A DNA stretch of 64,000 nucleotides, taken from Ypsolopha sequella. Lineage: Eukaryota; Arthropoda; Insecta; Lepidoptera; Ypsolophidae. Shown here one piece after another: positions 42,229-54,086 of this stretch (positions are counted from its first letter, which is position 1; every line of letters starts with the position of its first letter). The DNA lies in the NCBI GenBank assembly GCA_934047225.1, contig OW204004.1:4158401-4222400 (forward strand), written 5' to 3'. The notes under the pieces are model-generated. The model was not told the origin of the DNA. It saw only the letters and a list, made by a program, of their open reading frames with translations, and ran no database searches. Position numbers and translations under genes: made by a program.

Positions 42229-44147
42229 TGGCGACAGATGACTGCCTCACCTCCAACGGTCGCCTGTTCGTTACAGATCACAGATCGAAAATCCAGTTCT
42301 TAGTGGATACTGGAAGCGACTTATGCGTTTTCCCTCGATCTGCGCTTCGCGAACGGCGTATGAAGACCAATTATCAACTGTGTGCAGCCAATGGAACTAT
42401 CATAGACACTTACGGTTATGTGGAATTAAATCTAAATCTCGGCCTCCGTCGAGAGTACTCGTGGCGTTTTATAGTTGCGGACGTTACGAAAGCTATTATT
42501 GGTGTTGATTTTCTTAGCTTTTATAATTTAATTGTAGATTGTCGTAATCAACGTCTAGTAGATAATTTAACCACATTGTCGACAGTAGCTTCTATTGTAA
42601 ATGCTTCAGATATTGTTTTCTCTGTAAAGGTCTCGACTGGTGACACTAAGTATCATAACATTCTCAATGAATTCCCTGAAATTACGCGACCAGCTGGTAC
42701 ACTTTGCGTTCCTACTCATAACACAGTACACCACATACTTACAACACAAGGTCCCCCAATTTCATGTTCTCCCCGCAGACTAGCACCTGACAAACTCAAG
42801 ATTGCAAAATCTGAATTTGATGTCATGCTGAAAAATGGTACTGCCCGTCCATCAAAGAGCCCATGGTCATCGCCCCTGCATTTAGCGCCCAAGAAAGATA
42901 GTGGTTGGCGTCCCTGCGGTGACTACAGGATGCTCAATGCACGAACTGTGCCTGACAGGTATCCTATAAGGCATATTCATGACTTTTCTCATAGCATATC
43001 TGGTTGCAATGTGTTCTCAAAGCTAGATTTAGTGAAAGCCTACAATCAGATCCCGGTCAGCAAAAAGGACATCCCAAAAACCGCAATTACAACCCCATTT
43101 GGTTTGTATGAGTTTCCTTTTATGACTTTCGGCCTGAGAAATTCTGGGCAGACATTTCAAAGGTTTGTTGACGAGATGACTCGTGGCCTTGACTTTTGTT
43201 ACTGCTATCTCGACGATTTTCTGATCTTCTCTAAAAGCGACGCAGAGCACGAGGACCACCTACGCCAACTTTTTACTAGAATGAAAGAATATGGTATGCT
43301 AGTTAACACTTCGAAGTGTGTCTTTGGTGTTTCAGAGGTAACTTTTCTAGGATATTATATCTCAAAATCAGGCACGAAACCTCTAGAAACAAAAGTGCAA
43401 GCCATCAGAGACTTTCCAATTCCTACGACAGTTAAGCAGCTAAGGAGGTTTTTAGGGATGACGAACTTTTACAGGCGATTTTTGCCACGCGCTGCCCAAA
43501 TTCAAGCCCCTCTTAATGCTTTGTTAGTCGGATCAGTTAAAGCTTCTCACCCTGTTCACCTAACTGGGGATTCACTTAAAGCTTTCGAAGAGTGTAAGGA
43601 AAGCCTTTGTAATGCTGCTTTATTGGCACACCCAGATTGTGACGCAAAACTTGCACTAGTAACAGACGCTAGTGATTTGGCAACGGGCGCAGTAATCCAG
43701 CAATTTAAAGATGGAGTTTGGCAACCTCTAGCATACTTCTCACGCAAGTTAAACCCTGCTCAACAAAAGTACTCTCCGTATGATCGTGAGCTCCTTGCAA
43801 TATATGAAGGTATCAAATATTTTAGACACATGCTTGAGGCGAGACACTTTACTGTCTATACTGACCACAAGCCGATATGTTACGCATTCCATCAACGGAA
43901 AAATAACTGTTCGCCTCGCCAGTATAGACACCTTGACTTTATCTCTCAGTTCACGACAGATATTCAACACATTGCGGGCAAAGATAATGTCGTTGCTGAC
44001 GCATTGTCCCGCGTCGATGAACTGCAGTTGCCTGTCGATATGGAAGTCCTCGCCAAATCCCAAATTTCAGATGCAGAAATTAAACAATTTATAGATGATG
44101 AATCTTCACTTCGTCTAAAAAAAAATGAAAATTCATGGAAGTCGTAA
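42228..44147 (+). CDS. Ty3 pol: protease, reverse transcriptase, RNase H
   Basis: Residues about 20-120 are the aspartic protease ([20 protein letters not shown]). Residues 200-400 are the reverse transcriptase ([51 protein letters not shown]) with the catalytic [12 protein letters not shown]. Residues 470-600 are RNase H ([50 protein letters not shown]). The start ATG overlaps the gag stop, so translation could be by reinitiation or a -1 shift. The frame stops at 44145-44147, soon after an A9 run at 44118-44126, while integrase is in another frame. That may be a 1-base error or mutation, or programmed slippage. Confidence 0.9.
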   Translation: MATDDCLTSNGRLFVTDHRSKIQFLVDTGSDLCVFPRSALRERRMKTNYQLCAANGTIIDTYGYVELNLNLGLRREYSWRFIVADVTKAIIGVDFLSFYNLIVDCRNQRLVDNLTTLSTVASIVNASDIVFSVKVSTGDTKYHNILNEFPEITRPAGTLCVPTHNTVHHILTTQGPPISCSPRRLAPDKLKIAKSEFDVMLKNGTARPSKSPWSSPLHLAPKKDSGWRPCGDYRMLNARTVPDRYPIRHIHDFSHSISGCNVFSKLDLVKAYNQIPVSKKDIPKTAITTPFGLYEFPFMTFGLRNSGQTFQRFVDEMTRGLDFCYCYLDDFLIFSKSDAEHEDHLRQLFTRMKEYGMLVNTSKCVFGVSEVTFLGYYISKSGTKPLETKVQAIRDFPIPTTVKQLRRFLGMTNFYRRFLPRAAQIQAPLNALLVGSVKASHPVHLTGDSLKAFEECKESLCNAALLAHPDCDAKLALVTDASDLATGAVIQQFKDGVWQPLAYFSRKLNPAQQKYSPYDRELLAIYEGIKYFRHMLEARHFTVYTDHKPICYAFHQRKNNCSPRQYRHLDFISQFTTDIQHIAGKDNVVADALSRVDELQLPVDMEVLAKSQISDAEIKQFIDDESSLRLKKNENSWKS

Positions 44148-45288
44148 TGAATTGTACTGCGACGTCAGTACGCCGACTCCCAGACCTTTCATTACCAAAC
44201 CCTTACGAAAGCAAGTTTTCGATAGCTTGCATTGTTTAAGCCACCCTGGCGCCAACGCAACTGCTAAACTAGTAGCACAGCGATATGTCTGGCCAGGTAT
44301 ACGAAAAGACTGCCGCGAGTGGTCTCGAACATGTTTGGCCTGTCAGCGAGCAAAAGTAATTCGTCATGTGTCATCACCATTGGGAACATTCAATTTACCT
44401 AGCGCTCGATTTCAATTTGTCCACATTGATCTCATTGGACCGTTACCACCATCACTAGGCTATCGATATTGTTTAACAGCTATTGATCGCTTCACACGAT
44501 GGCCAGAAGTCGTACCGATAGTGGATATCACAGCGGAGACTGTAGGAAAAGCTTTGCTGAACGGCTGGATTTCTAGGTTTGGTTGTCCAATAGACATAGT
44601 GACTGACAGAGGAAGGCAATTCGAATCAACCCTCTTCAAAACTCTGTCACAAATATCTGGATTCAAACATCGCAGCACTACAGCATACCATCCAGCTTGC
44701 AATGGCTTAATTGAACGATTCCATCGGCAGCTAAAAGCAGCCATAATGTGTCATGCTAATACTAACTGGGCTGAATCATTGCCCCTAGTTTTGCTGGGCA
44801 TACGAAGTGCTTTTAAAGATGATCTTCAGGCCTCCTCCGCTGAACTCGTTTATGGTGAGCAATTAAGGCTTCCTGGCGAATTTTTTGAGCACACTGTAGC
44901 AGGTACCACCGATATCACGGAATTCACTGCCCGTTTGCGCTCATTTGCCGAGAAATTACGACCTACTCCAGCTTCGCGTCATAGCAATGATAAAATCTTT
45001 GTTTATAAAGAACTTTCTGCTTCTAGCCACGTTTTCGTTAGGGAAGATGCGTTACGAGGCGCGTTACAACCAGCTTACACTGGACCGTACGAGGTCATCG
45101 AGAGAGGTGATAAGGTTTTCAAATTACTAGTAAAGGGTAAACACGTTACAGTATCGGTAGACCGACATAAGCCGGCCTACATATTGGACGTGAAACAAAG
45201 TCAAGCTGACCAACCCAAAGACACTGAAAACCCGAAAACAACACGTTCTGGTCGAAAAGTTCATTTCCCCAATTTTTATCGCCCGTAG
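44125..45288 (+). CDS. Ty3 integrase (frame shifted relative to RT-RNase H)
   Basis: This enzyme inserts the element DNA. The zinc-binding region shows [40 protein letters not shown] (H-H-C-C). The catalytic core shows [20 protein letters not shown] (Asp), [15 protein letters not shown] (Asp) and [20 protein letters not shown] (Glu), all three residues present. The C-terminal tail has [20 protein letters not shown] and a basic end. The stop TAG is at 45286. It overlaps the previous frame by 23 bases across the A9 run. Confidence 0.9.
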   Translation: MKIHGSRNELYCDVSTPTPRPFITKPLRKQVFDSLHCLSHPGANATAKLVAQRYVWPGIRKDCREWSRTCLACQRAKVIRHVSSPLGTFNLPSARFQFVHIDLIGPLPPSLGYRYCLTAIDRFTRWPEVVPIVDITAETVGKALLNGWISRFGCPIDIVTDRGRQFESTLFKTLSQISGFKHRSTTAYHPACNGLIERFHRQLKAAIMCHANTNWAESLPLVLLGIRSAFKDDLQASSAELVYGEQLRLPGEFFEHTVAGTTDITEFTARLRSFAEKLRPTPASRHSNDKIFVYKELSASSHVFVREDALRGALQPAYTGPYEVIERGDKVFKLLVKGKHVTVSVDRHKPAYILDVKQSQADQPKDTENPKTTRSGRKVHFPNFYRP

Positions 45289-45296
45289 TGACGGTC

Positions 45297-45311
45297 TCTG
45301 GAGGGGAGTGA
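45297..45311 (+). promoter_or_regulatory. Polypurine tract before the 3' LTR
   Basis: CTGGAGGGGAGTGA lies immediately before the LTR start TGTAGG. It is the expected plus-strand primer site. Confidence 0.75.
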
Positions 45312-45829
45312 TGTAGGCTACTTATCCAATTACATATTTATTTACATATAAATAATTACATATAATAATATAAGAACACATTTTATACCTATATAATACA
45401 TACATAAATACACACAGATACTTTAACCTAGTACTTACCTTACCCGGCGACGCGTAGTGTACCTCCTGTTCTGTAGAATGGAAATGCGCATTCTACGAGG
45501 CTGCGCCGGCGACCGCGTGGCCGCGGCCGTCGGCCGTCGGCCACCCCACCGCTCGCCAGTCGAGAAACTTCCTTCGCGCGGAACGCACGCCTCTCGCTTG
45601 CTTATCGCGCTTACGCAAATACGCATTCTTGCATGTGAGCTTATTTACTAAGTGCTGTGACTATCATATACTTCATCCTGTGTCTATCTTCCATTATACT
45701 CCATTCTGCTTGCTTATCTATTGGCAATAAACTGGATTACGTGTTACGTGTACAGGACTTTCAACTGATTCCTTACCTCGGATCCTGTAAGTACCTGCAC
45801 CCTACAATAATTCATCCGGACCCCCTAAA
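45312..45829 (+). repeat. 3' LTR of the Ty3 element
   Basis: 518 bp, differing from 40756-41273 at one site. It is followed by AGTT and then the interrupted BEL integrase. Confidence 0.94.
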
Positions 45830-45833
45830 AGTT

Positions 45834-48509
45834 GAAACCGTTTAAGAGCAGATATGGGTCTGTCGTCAAAAGACTGCTCAGGTAGAGCGGTGAGCGGACG
45901 ACCAATAATGAAATGTCCGGCCGTGAGAGGTTCAAAGTCCGTAGGGTCGGATGAAATTGGGCAGAGGGGTCTTGAGTTGAGTACAGCCTCAATTCGAGCC
46001 AAAAGGGTAGAAAATTCCTCAAAAGTGAGGTGCTGTTCACCTATCACGCGATAAAGTAGTTGCTTGGTGGATTTTACGTTTATTTCGTGCAGGGCGCCGA
46101 ACCAAGGCCCTTTAGGCGGGTTCAGTAACCAAGTTATGTGCTGATTCGCGAGCTTGTGAGTGATTGCATCATTGTTTGACCTGAGGAAGTTCTGAACTTC
46201 AATGAGCTGATTCCTAGCACCTACATAGTTTGTGCCGCAGTCTGAGCGAATGAGAACCGGAGTACCGCGACGTGAGATAAAACGTTGAAATGCCGCAAAG
46301 AACGCTTCCGTTGAGAGTGCAGAGACTGGTTCCAAATGAACCGCCTTTGTTGCGAGGCAAACGAAAATACAAAAGTACGCCTTTATGAGTTTCGCGTTCC
46401 GCAACGTGCTGGATTTAACGAAGAAGTGGCCAGCAAAATCCGTCGTGACGTGACTAAAAACTGGTTGAGGAGTAACTCTGTCTACTGGGAGATCAGCCAT
46501 GAGCGGAGCCTTAGGCTGAGCGCGGCACCGGAAACATCTAATACATTTAAACACGCGGTGTCTAATAATACGACGAGCGGACAGAATCCAGTACTGCTGG
46601 CGTAATATGGCGTGTAATGTGTCAGCTCCAGGGTGGCAGTGTATTGTGTGATAGTGATCTATAATGAGATCTACGAGCGGACTTGAGCTGGGTAGAATGA
46701 GTGGGTGTTGAGCGTCATACCTAATTGACGCGTGAGAGAGACGACCACCGACTCTCAAGAGGCCGTCCTTTATGAAGGGCGAGAGGCGCTGGAGCCGAAC
46801 GGGACAAACTTTATCAGTCTGGATACGATTAATGTCTTCAGCAAACTCATTGTGCTGAACAGAGCGGACCCAGTGCAACAGAGCGTCCCTGCGTTCACTA
46901 GCTGTCAACGGACCAGAGCGCCGTGCATCTGGGCTGTGCCGACAATTGAATATGAACCTTTTAATACAAGCCGTCACTCCGACGAGCTTGTCAAGTGAGC
47001 TGTAGCGAGTGAGCAAGTCCAGATCGATATCTGGGACTGCTATGTGTGCTGGTACCTTTTTGGGCTTAAGGCCTGGGAGAGCATGATGGCCTAGAGCGGG
47101 TGGCATCTTGGGCCAAGTGCAGGTAGGTTCTTTGAGCCAACTGGGTGACCACCAAAGGTCATGAAGTGAGAGAGACTGGGCAGACATGCCTCTGCTTGCA
47201 CAGTCAGCAGGGTTGAGGTTCGTGGGCACATGCCTCCACGTATGGCTAGTTGAAGTAGCTGTGATCTTAGCCACTCGATTGGCCTCGAAAGTCTGTAATC
47301 GGTGAGGTGGGGTATTGAGCCATGCCAACACTATTGTGCTATCTGACCAGCATGTGTGTGTTTGAATGGCTATATGAGCTGACAGTTGGGCTGACACTCG
47401 AGTCATGAGCTGAGATAAAAGAGTCGCGGCTGACAACTCCAATTTCGGGATTGAGAGGCGAGTCTTAATGGGTGCGACCTTGGATTTGCCAATGATTAGG
47501 TGCACATTGACATGTCCAGTGGTATTGCGCTCATGAAGGTAGATAGCGGCACCAAAGCCAGCCTCTGATGCGTCCGCGAACCCGTGAAGTGAGTAAGTAG
47601 ACGTGGGCTTACACTTACAAATGTGCCGAGGTAAACGGAGGTTTGAGAGCTGAGGAAGATCCTCTGAGATGTGTTGCTACTCTGTGTGGACTTCTTCAGA
47701 GATAGGCTCATCCCATCCTATTTTCAGGAGCCAAAGCTTCTGGAGAAGAATCTTTGCGCGGAAGATGACTGGAGTAACCCAGCCATTGGGGTCATAAAGA
47801 GACGCTACTGTACTGAGAATGGAGCGCTTTGTGACTTGAGCATGAGTGGGCAGAGAAATGCGATAAGTGAACTCATCAGTTTGAGGAATCCACTGTATTC
47901 CCAGAACCTTAATGGAATTAGAGTCGGGACTGAAGTCAAAGTCCTTGGGCATGTCGCACTGGTCATCTGAGAACCGTTCAAGGAGCTGAGGCGAGTTGGA
48001 GGTCCATTTACTGAGCTGGAAGCCACCTAGGGCGAGTAACTCGATCAGGTCGCTTTGGAGCGACTGAGCAGATTCCACAGAATCTGCACCTGAGAGAATG
48101 TCGTCCACAAATATTGATTTGCGGAGGACCTGAGCAGCGTGGGGGTAACGATGACCTTCGTCATCAGCCAATTGGAGTAAAGTGCGGATGGCATGGTATG
48201 GGCTGGACCTTAATCCATATGTGACGGTATTAAGGGCATACGTGAGCAGGGGCTGGTCGGGTGAAGACCGCCAGAGAATGAGTTGAAAACGTCTTTGCTC
48301 TGGGTGAATGAGTATATTTCTGAACATCATTCGGATGTCTGTGCTGAAAACTTGTGAGTGGATCCTGAAGGACATGATAATGTCAACAATATCTTGTTGA
48401 AGAGCTGGACCTGTATGGAGACAATCATTTAAATTGACGCCGTTTGAGCTTTTACAACTTCCGTCTAACACGCAGCGTAACTTTTCTGACCCTGGCTTGA
48501 ATATGCCAT
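45834..48509 (-). CDS. BEL pol: reverse transcriptase, RNase H and integrase core (one nonsense codon)
   Basis: From 48509: HHGIFKPGSEKLRC, DGSCKSSNGVNLNDCLH, FSTDIRMMFRNILIHP (first Asp), YGLRSSPYHAIRTL and the catalytic KSIFVDDILSGAD (FVDD), then VTKRSILSTVASLYDPNG. A TAG at 47677-47679 interrupts the frame. RNase H follows (HGFADASEAGFGAAIYL, THTCWSDSTIVLAWL). Then comes integrase: HCHPGADTLHAILRQQYW, CIRCFRCRAQPKAP, HVTTDFAGHFFVKSS (Asp), IRSDCGTNYVGARNQL (Asp) and KGPWFGALHEINVKS (Glu), ending with the GRPL/TALPEQ region at the Ty3 border. Apart from TAG and the insertion the frame is open. It continues the protease frame at 54091 once the long-TIR element is removed. Confidence 0.9.
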
Positions 48510-48513
48510 GATG

Positions 48514-49166
48514 TAGCTGAGTCCGTTAGCTCATCCAGTTTAGTTTTCCGGAAGAAAGGATGCCACTTGCCACAATTGTTTATTGGACCAATATCTATCG
48601 ATAAAGATCGGTAGCCTTCGGGAGCCTCTTCAATTTGGGGGGGGAAGGGGGTTCAAAGATGCACTGCGCCAAGCGTCATTTAAAAAAATTAAACTGTCTG
48701 AGTTTGTCAACTACATCAAGATGGGTGTCTTTTTCAGGTAAATTAAGGACGTAGAATTCATTTCTGGCATAAAAAATTGTGATATTTTAAGTAGTTTCTT
48801 GAAAATTTTTACATAGATTAAAATTTTATGAAATACTTTTTACTTTCAGGCGCCACCAAAAAAAAACCTCAGGTTTTTTTAAGTAACAAAAAATACGCTA
48901 CGAAAGCCTATTTTATGCAGATAAATAAAAATATAAGTTTTATTGGATTTTTAAAGGAAAAAACCATAAAAAAAATAAAACAATGTCGGTGAGCTCTTAT
49001 TTTACTACTACTTATTAACTAACCTGATAAAAGTATATTTATGTATAGTGTATTTATAAAAGTATATATATGCATAAAAACTATAAACACGTAAAAAATG
49101 CTTTTCTATGGTTCTAAAAGAGTATTAACTATTTAATTATCATTTTCATTTTTTGTAGCTTCTACC
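48514..49166 (+). repeat. Left long terminal inverted repeat
   Basis: 653 bp. It includes CAGTTTAGTTTTCCGGAAG near 48537, a G8 run at about 48639 and a TTTTTAAGTAACAAAAAATA block, all mirrored at 53424-54086. The outer 25 bases are more diverged than the rest. Confidence 0.88.
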
Positions 49167-49189
49167 GCAGTGGTACAATTCGGTACATG

Positions 49190-50498
49190 TTAAATTTATT
49201 TTAACACAGTTGCATCTTTTTTGCATCCTACTTTGCATTGACACCTTGTTATTTCGAGGCAAATGCTGTCCGCAGCTGGGTTGTCAGACCAGTGGGGTAT
49301 CTATTGGCTAATTTTCTGCTTCCAGCCCCAATCGGGGGGACTAGGCAGAATTTGTTGTAGCACTAAAGCCACTCATGAACTCCCTGGCAAGCTGCGCGTA
49401 AAATATGCTGACAAAGGGCCGCTTCTGTTGGTGGTAAATTTTCAATTTGCCGATCTGTTTTTGTAAAAAGATATTTACGGCAATGATTGATAGTCGTGCA
49501 GGGACAGGGACTTGATCTGAAAAAGTTCATGTAATATGACTTTTTGCTACGATGAATTTAACTTTATATTAATGTTTTAGTTAGTACTCAGTGATTGGCT
49601 AGCATACCTATCATACATGGCTATGACAAACTTATGTAGCACAATCTCTGCCTCATTTATATTGCCATCTTTAAGATCCTTAAACCCTTTAGTGGCAAAA
49701 GAGAATAAATTCCATGCTTCAAAAGCACTTTTCTTTCCCCTGCCGTTAAAAGACGATACTGTATCGCATCCACTAAGTTCGTGGAACACAGGCAAGACCT
49801 CCGCTCTTTCAGGACTTTTAAACAAAATAAATTGTCTTATGCACACTCACGCTATTAAACTGATTATTTATATATTATAACTTCTTGACTATTAAAAGAA
49901 ACGCTCATACCTAGAGCTGATTCAATCTAGAGGCATGCCAAGAAATTGTGGTTTTTCCCCGTTACCACATGAACCCATAATACCTCTAATCTTGGCAATT
50001 TCAGTACACATGCCAGAGCGATAACTACCACATCGGTGTTTGCTGTGCATTAACTTCGTATGACCCTGGTCTACTGTATCCGCCAAGTGAACCATCATTC
50101 GCGTGTCAGACGCTTCAAGTTAAATGGCTCCAATTTTGGCAGTTCACGAGCAACATTGAAAAGAACAGATTACCCTTCGCTACATAAATTTCTTTATTGA
50201 TGGGCAAGTCCATCGGGTGATATTTGGACGACAGGAGTCCAAACAGCTCTTCTTTATTCGTGTCATCCTGGAGAAAATATTACTCGCAGTTTGCCAGGGA
50301 GTTCATGAGTGGGGCCAGGCTTTAGTGCTGCAACAAATTCTGCCTAGTCCACCCGATTGGGGCTGGAAGCAGAAAAATAGCCAATAGATACCCCACTGGT
50401 CTGACAACCCAGCTGCGGACAGCATTTGCCTCGAGATAACAAGGTGTCAATGCAAAGTAGGATGCAAAAAAGATGCAACTGTGCTAAAATAAATTTAA
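49190..50498. mobile_element. Inner inverted-repeat unit with TE-protein remnant
   Basis: Arms 49190-49395 and 50285-50498 are inverted copies with few differences, sharing GCAAATGCTGTCCGCAGCTG and CTGCTTCCAGCCCCAATCGG. Between them lies a decayed minus-strand coding stretch. It looks like a separate element inserted in the long-TIR element, but I see no target duplication. Confidence 0.65.
49577..50280 (-). pseudogene. Remnant of a TE-associated protein (GCDT family)
   Basis: From 50280: LSSKYHPMDLPINKEIYVAK-type text, then SDTRMMVHLADTVDQGHTKL near 50100. After several stops comes LPVFHELSGCDTVSSFNGRG followed by KKSAFEAWNLF (49577-49800). The pairing of an xDTR(M/I)xxH block with a HxLxGCDTxSxxxGxGK block is a pattern I know from TE-like proteins of animals whose function is not settled. 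Decayed and non-functional. Confidence 0.55.
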
Positions 50499-50940
50499 CC
50501 CCCACTTCATTCTGGACTCATCTGGGTCGAGAATCCCCTCAAATACCAAAAGTCTAGCTAAATCAACGTACAGTGTGCAGCCACCGTGCTTCGAGTATCT
50601 ACGTTTCATCAACCCCTTTTTCTAACCCAAACAACTGCAATATTATATTTTACACACACACCCACACACTTTACTATGGTATCCAATAATTACATAATCA
50701 TTTATCTAATTAAAAATATAACGTCGCGCGCAACTTACGAAGCTATGAAAGTGTTATTCGTTAAACGTCTTACGGAATGTCGAATCAAAAGTGGTTTTAC
50801 ATTGTGATTTAGTCATTAATGTGTTTCGTTTTCCCTTGGATTTTCAATGGCAATAATAGCCTTGAACTATAGCTGAGTTCCAGAATACAGCTAAGTCGTA
50901 TCATTTAACAAATACCTAGTTTAGGATTTAGGACTTAGCA

Positions 50941-51756
50941 CGGTGTTAAAATGGCTACAATTTAATCTTTTGTCACTTAACTTAAGCAAAACAAATTACA
51001 TTACTTTTTCTATACGGAACTCTTTACAACCAGACAAAGAACTGAAAATAACAGGTCATACTTGTGATATGAATCAACCCTTAAATTGTAACTGTTCAAA
51101 AATAGAGAGACTTCATTCCACAAAATATCTAGGAATAATCATTGACAAACACCTATCATGGTACCCTCAGTTGGAACTAGTTGCTAACCGAGCCAGGAAA
51201 ATGATCTGGATATTTATACGCCTTCGATACGTCTGTGACATGACACTTATAAGGCATATTTACATAACATTAGTGCAGTCCATTCTTCTTTATTGCATTA
51301 GTATATGGGGAGGCACTTTTAAAACTAAATTTATAAGTATTGAACGTGCACAGAGAAAAATACTAAAAATAATGCTTCGCAAAAATAAATTATATACTAC
51401 AACGAAACTTTATCAAGATTCAGATCTTTTGACAGTCAGAAAATTATATATTTTACAATGTTTATTAAAAATTCATAAGAACACAGTAATTGATAAAATA
51501 GTTCTTAACAAACGAAATCCCAGCTCAGTTGTAAAAACAAAATTTGCCTGTAAGCAATTCGATAATCAATCTGTTAGATTATACAATAAAATAAATAAAA
51601 CTCTAAAAATCTACCCAATGACCTTAAATGAATGTAAACATTCTGTTACCAAGTGGCTAAAAACCCTAAACTATCATGAAACCGAAAACCTTTTAACACA
51701 ACAACTACAATAATTTATACACCTTTAATCATCTCATCAAATATGTCAAATGTGTA

Positions 51757-51804
<48 letters not shown>

Positions 51805-51945
51805 AAAAAATATACCATGATATTACCTATACATATTTATAATATATTTATTTATATATACAACAATCGTATTTATTTATATAAAATTCTTTTAATAATA
51901 ACTAAATTAACAAAAATAAATATTTCTAACCTACATCAAAAATTG
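50941..51945 (+). mobile_element. 5'-truncated LINE fragment
   Basis: The frame 50943-51713 (256 codons) is the C-terminal part of a reverse transcriptase: FNLLSLNLSKTNYITFSI, STKYLGIIIDKHLSWYPQLE, YITLVQSILLYCISIWGG, IERAQRKILKIMLRKNK and LLTVRKLYILQCLLKIHK. The catalytic box is missing. A 3' UTR with a TA-dinucleotide repeat (51759-51801) follows and fades near 51945. The frame is open, so the insertion is not old. Confidence 0.78.
51759..51801. repeat. TA-dinucleotide microsatellite
   Basis: About 21 TA units in the 3' UTR of the LINE fragment. Confidence 0.95.
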
Positions 51946-53423
51946 GATGCACGTTGAGCAGCAATCTATAGATGCTAACACGTGAAGTCTATAGTTTGTG
52001 TGTTTGCATCGTCCGTCCGATAACAAAGTTGTGCGACTCGAAACTGGCTTCCACTGTACAGGACATAGAACATACTATCGCATGCCAATAAAAAATGACC
52101 TAATTGCTGTTAAAGAAATGGTTGCCTAACTACCTACTGTACATCTTGCAAATAAAACGACAATTATCAATTACCTACCGTACGTTTAAGTTTGTTCGCC
52201 GAGTTATATTTTATTTTTGATAAGGAAAATAAAATGTTAAGTAAGTAGGTTAATTATTAATAGTGTACGTAGATTAAGTATTGTTATAACGATCAATAGG
52301 AAAGAGCGGTCTCCCCTAATACAGGTTCTGCGAACTTAACAGGGGTGTCCAATAACCTGTAATTTCAATTTTTTACTTAATAAAGAAATTTTTGATTTTT
52401 TTTTGTTTTTTTTTTTTTTAACCTAGTACATTAGTTTTTCTTGAATACTTTATTTTACTTTGTTGAATTATGATATACATTGTTTTGAGCATAGCCGTTT
52501 TGTAACATAACGTAGTGTCCTAATCTACTAGACAATCACACAAATAAATCACGGCCAATGATTTAATTTGTAATTAATAAATCGATGTACTCCTCAAGTA
52601 TGTCATAATAAAGTAGGAGACGTAGAGAGGTATATATGCATTACTATAACCTCATTCTACGGATGGTACTGTGATGTGCACACCGTGTACTCGGGATCTC
52701 GTAGGGATTTTGTTTAGTTACACCACTTTGTATTTTTAGTTTATCTTCTTTTATATTTTCTTTTCATTTGATGCACCCTAATTATCAAGTATATATTAAG
52801 GGAGGGGAGCTCTAAATCTGGTAGAGCACTCGCTTGTTGTATTTCTTCAAAAACTCTAGAAGGAATATTTATAGATGGAGAACCACGTCCGCACTAATCG
52901 GACACTCTAAGGAATCTTTTTTATGGAGAGCCACCTTCACATCGATGGGACTCTCTAAGGAATCTTCATGGAATCTTGCTCGTGTTTCGTCTGAAAGATC
53001 TTTTATATTCGATCTGTATTTATTTTTTGGAAAACACGAAAAAATTCCGTCAATGGGACGTATGTCGATCCATAAAGGTTATCGATTGCCAACTAAACAC
53101 GAACAAATAGTCCTTTAACCTACCTATAAAACCTAGCCTTACCTAAACCTAACATATTGCCTAGCTATATGTTACAGTACCGCTTCCAGCGGTCATCTTT
53201 TAATTATTAAATAAATACATACTAAGTACTGTAAGTACATATGACTGTACATAACACATATGTATATACATCTATAAGCAGGATATTTATTTCTCTTACA
53301 GAAGATAGGACTAGTCCAGAACCTATTTGTTAAAGATTGGTACTCGTGACCAGGAACACAATTGTCTTCTTACAGCAGTACTTACTTACTTCACACCTAG
53401 AGCTATTTGTTATACTCGTAGAT
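51946..53423. other. Interior of the long-TIR element without recognised genes
   Basis: A 94-codon plus frame (52834-53118) has two related RWRTTSALIGHSKES / WRATFTSMGLSKES segments, from a short DNA duplication, but no known domain. T-rich runs occur at 52385-52420. Nothing resembling a transposase catalytic core is visible. Confidence 0.45.
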
Positions 53424-54086
53424 GGTAGAAGCTGCAAAAAATGAAAATGATAATTAAATAGTTAATACTCTTTTAGAACAATAGAAAAGCATTTTTACGT
53501 GTTTATAGTTTTTATGCATATATATACTTTTATAAATACACTATACATAAATATACTTTTATCAGGTTAGTTAATAAGTAGTAGTAAAATAAGAGCTCAC
53601 CGACATTGTTTTATTTTTTTTTATGGTTTTTTCCTTTAAAAATCCAATGAAACTTATATTTTTATTTATCTGCATAAAATAGGCTTTCATAACGTATTTT
53701 TTGTTACTTAAAAAAACCTGAGGTTTTTTTTTGGTACCGCCTGAAAGTAAAAAGTATTTCATAAAATTTTAATCTATGTAAAAATTTTCAAGAAACTACT
53801 TAAAATATCACAATTTTTTATGCCAGAAATGAATTCTACGTCCTTAATTTACCTGAAAAAGACACCCATCTTGATGTAGTTGACAAACTCAGACAGTTTA
53901 ATTTTTTTAAATGACGCTTGGCGCAGTGCATCTTTGAACCCCCTTCCCCCCCCAAATTGAAGAGGCTCCCGAAGGCTACCGATCTTTATCGATAGATATT
54001 GGTCCAATAAACAATTGTGGCAAGTGGCATCCTTTCTTCCGGAAAACTAAACTGATGCCTTTTTTGGGGGCTAACAGTCTAAGCTA
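53424..54086 (-). repeat. Right long terminal inverted repeat
   Basis: 663 bp, the inverted copy of 48514-49166 with scattered substitutions and small indels. A 63-codon open frame inside it (53571-53762) is also present, less intact, in the left arm. Its outer end supplies the premature stop to the BEL protease frame. Confidence 0.88.

Larger units (their letters stand above)
40756..45829 (+). mobile_element. Ty3/Gypsy element, near-intact (5.07 kb), nested in BEL
   Basis: The 518-bp LTRs (40756-41273 and 45312-45829) differ at one site that I can find (41047 A, 45603 G). The target duplication is AGTT (40752-40755 and 45830-45833). PBS, gag, pol and PPT are in normal order. The element lies inside the BEL integrase on the opposite strand. 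One base difference between LTRs means a very recent insertion. Confidence 0.95.
48514..54086. mobile_element. DNA element with about 650-bp terminal inverted repeats, 4-bp target duplication
   Basis: The left arm 48514-49166 and right arm 53424-54086 are inverted copies, with termini TAGCTGAG and (complement) TAGCTTAG. GATG lies on both sides (48510-48513 and 54087-54090). Removing 5,577 bp restores the BEL pol frame, so both edges are certain. The interior has no intact transposase: a TE-associated coding remnant within a second inverted repeat (49190-50498), a LINE fragment (50941-51945) and unrecognised sequence. A 4-bp duplication with long TIRs fits groups such as Sola or Chapaev but does not decide between them. 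Confidence 0.88.

Noticed and set aside
52801..52842. GAGCTC...TGGTAGAGCACTCGCTT, similar to the 5' half of an Ala tRNA with an A box
   Set aside because: No acceptor or T-arm partner follows and the anticodon stem does not close. At most a tRNA-derived scrap.
52834..53118. 94-codon plus frame as a gene in the long-TIR element
   Set aside because: It consists partly of a short internal DNA duplication and has no domain; kept only as unexplained sequence.
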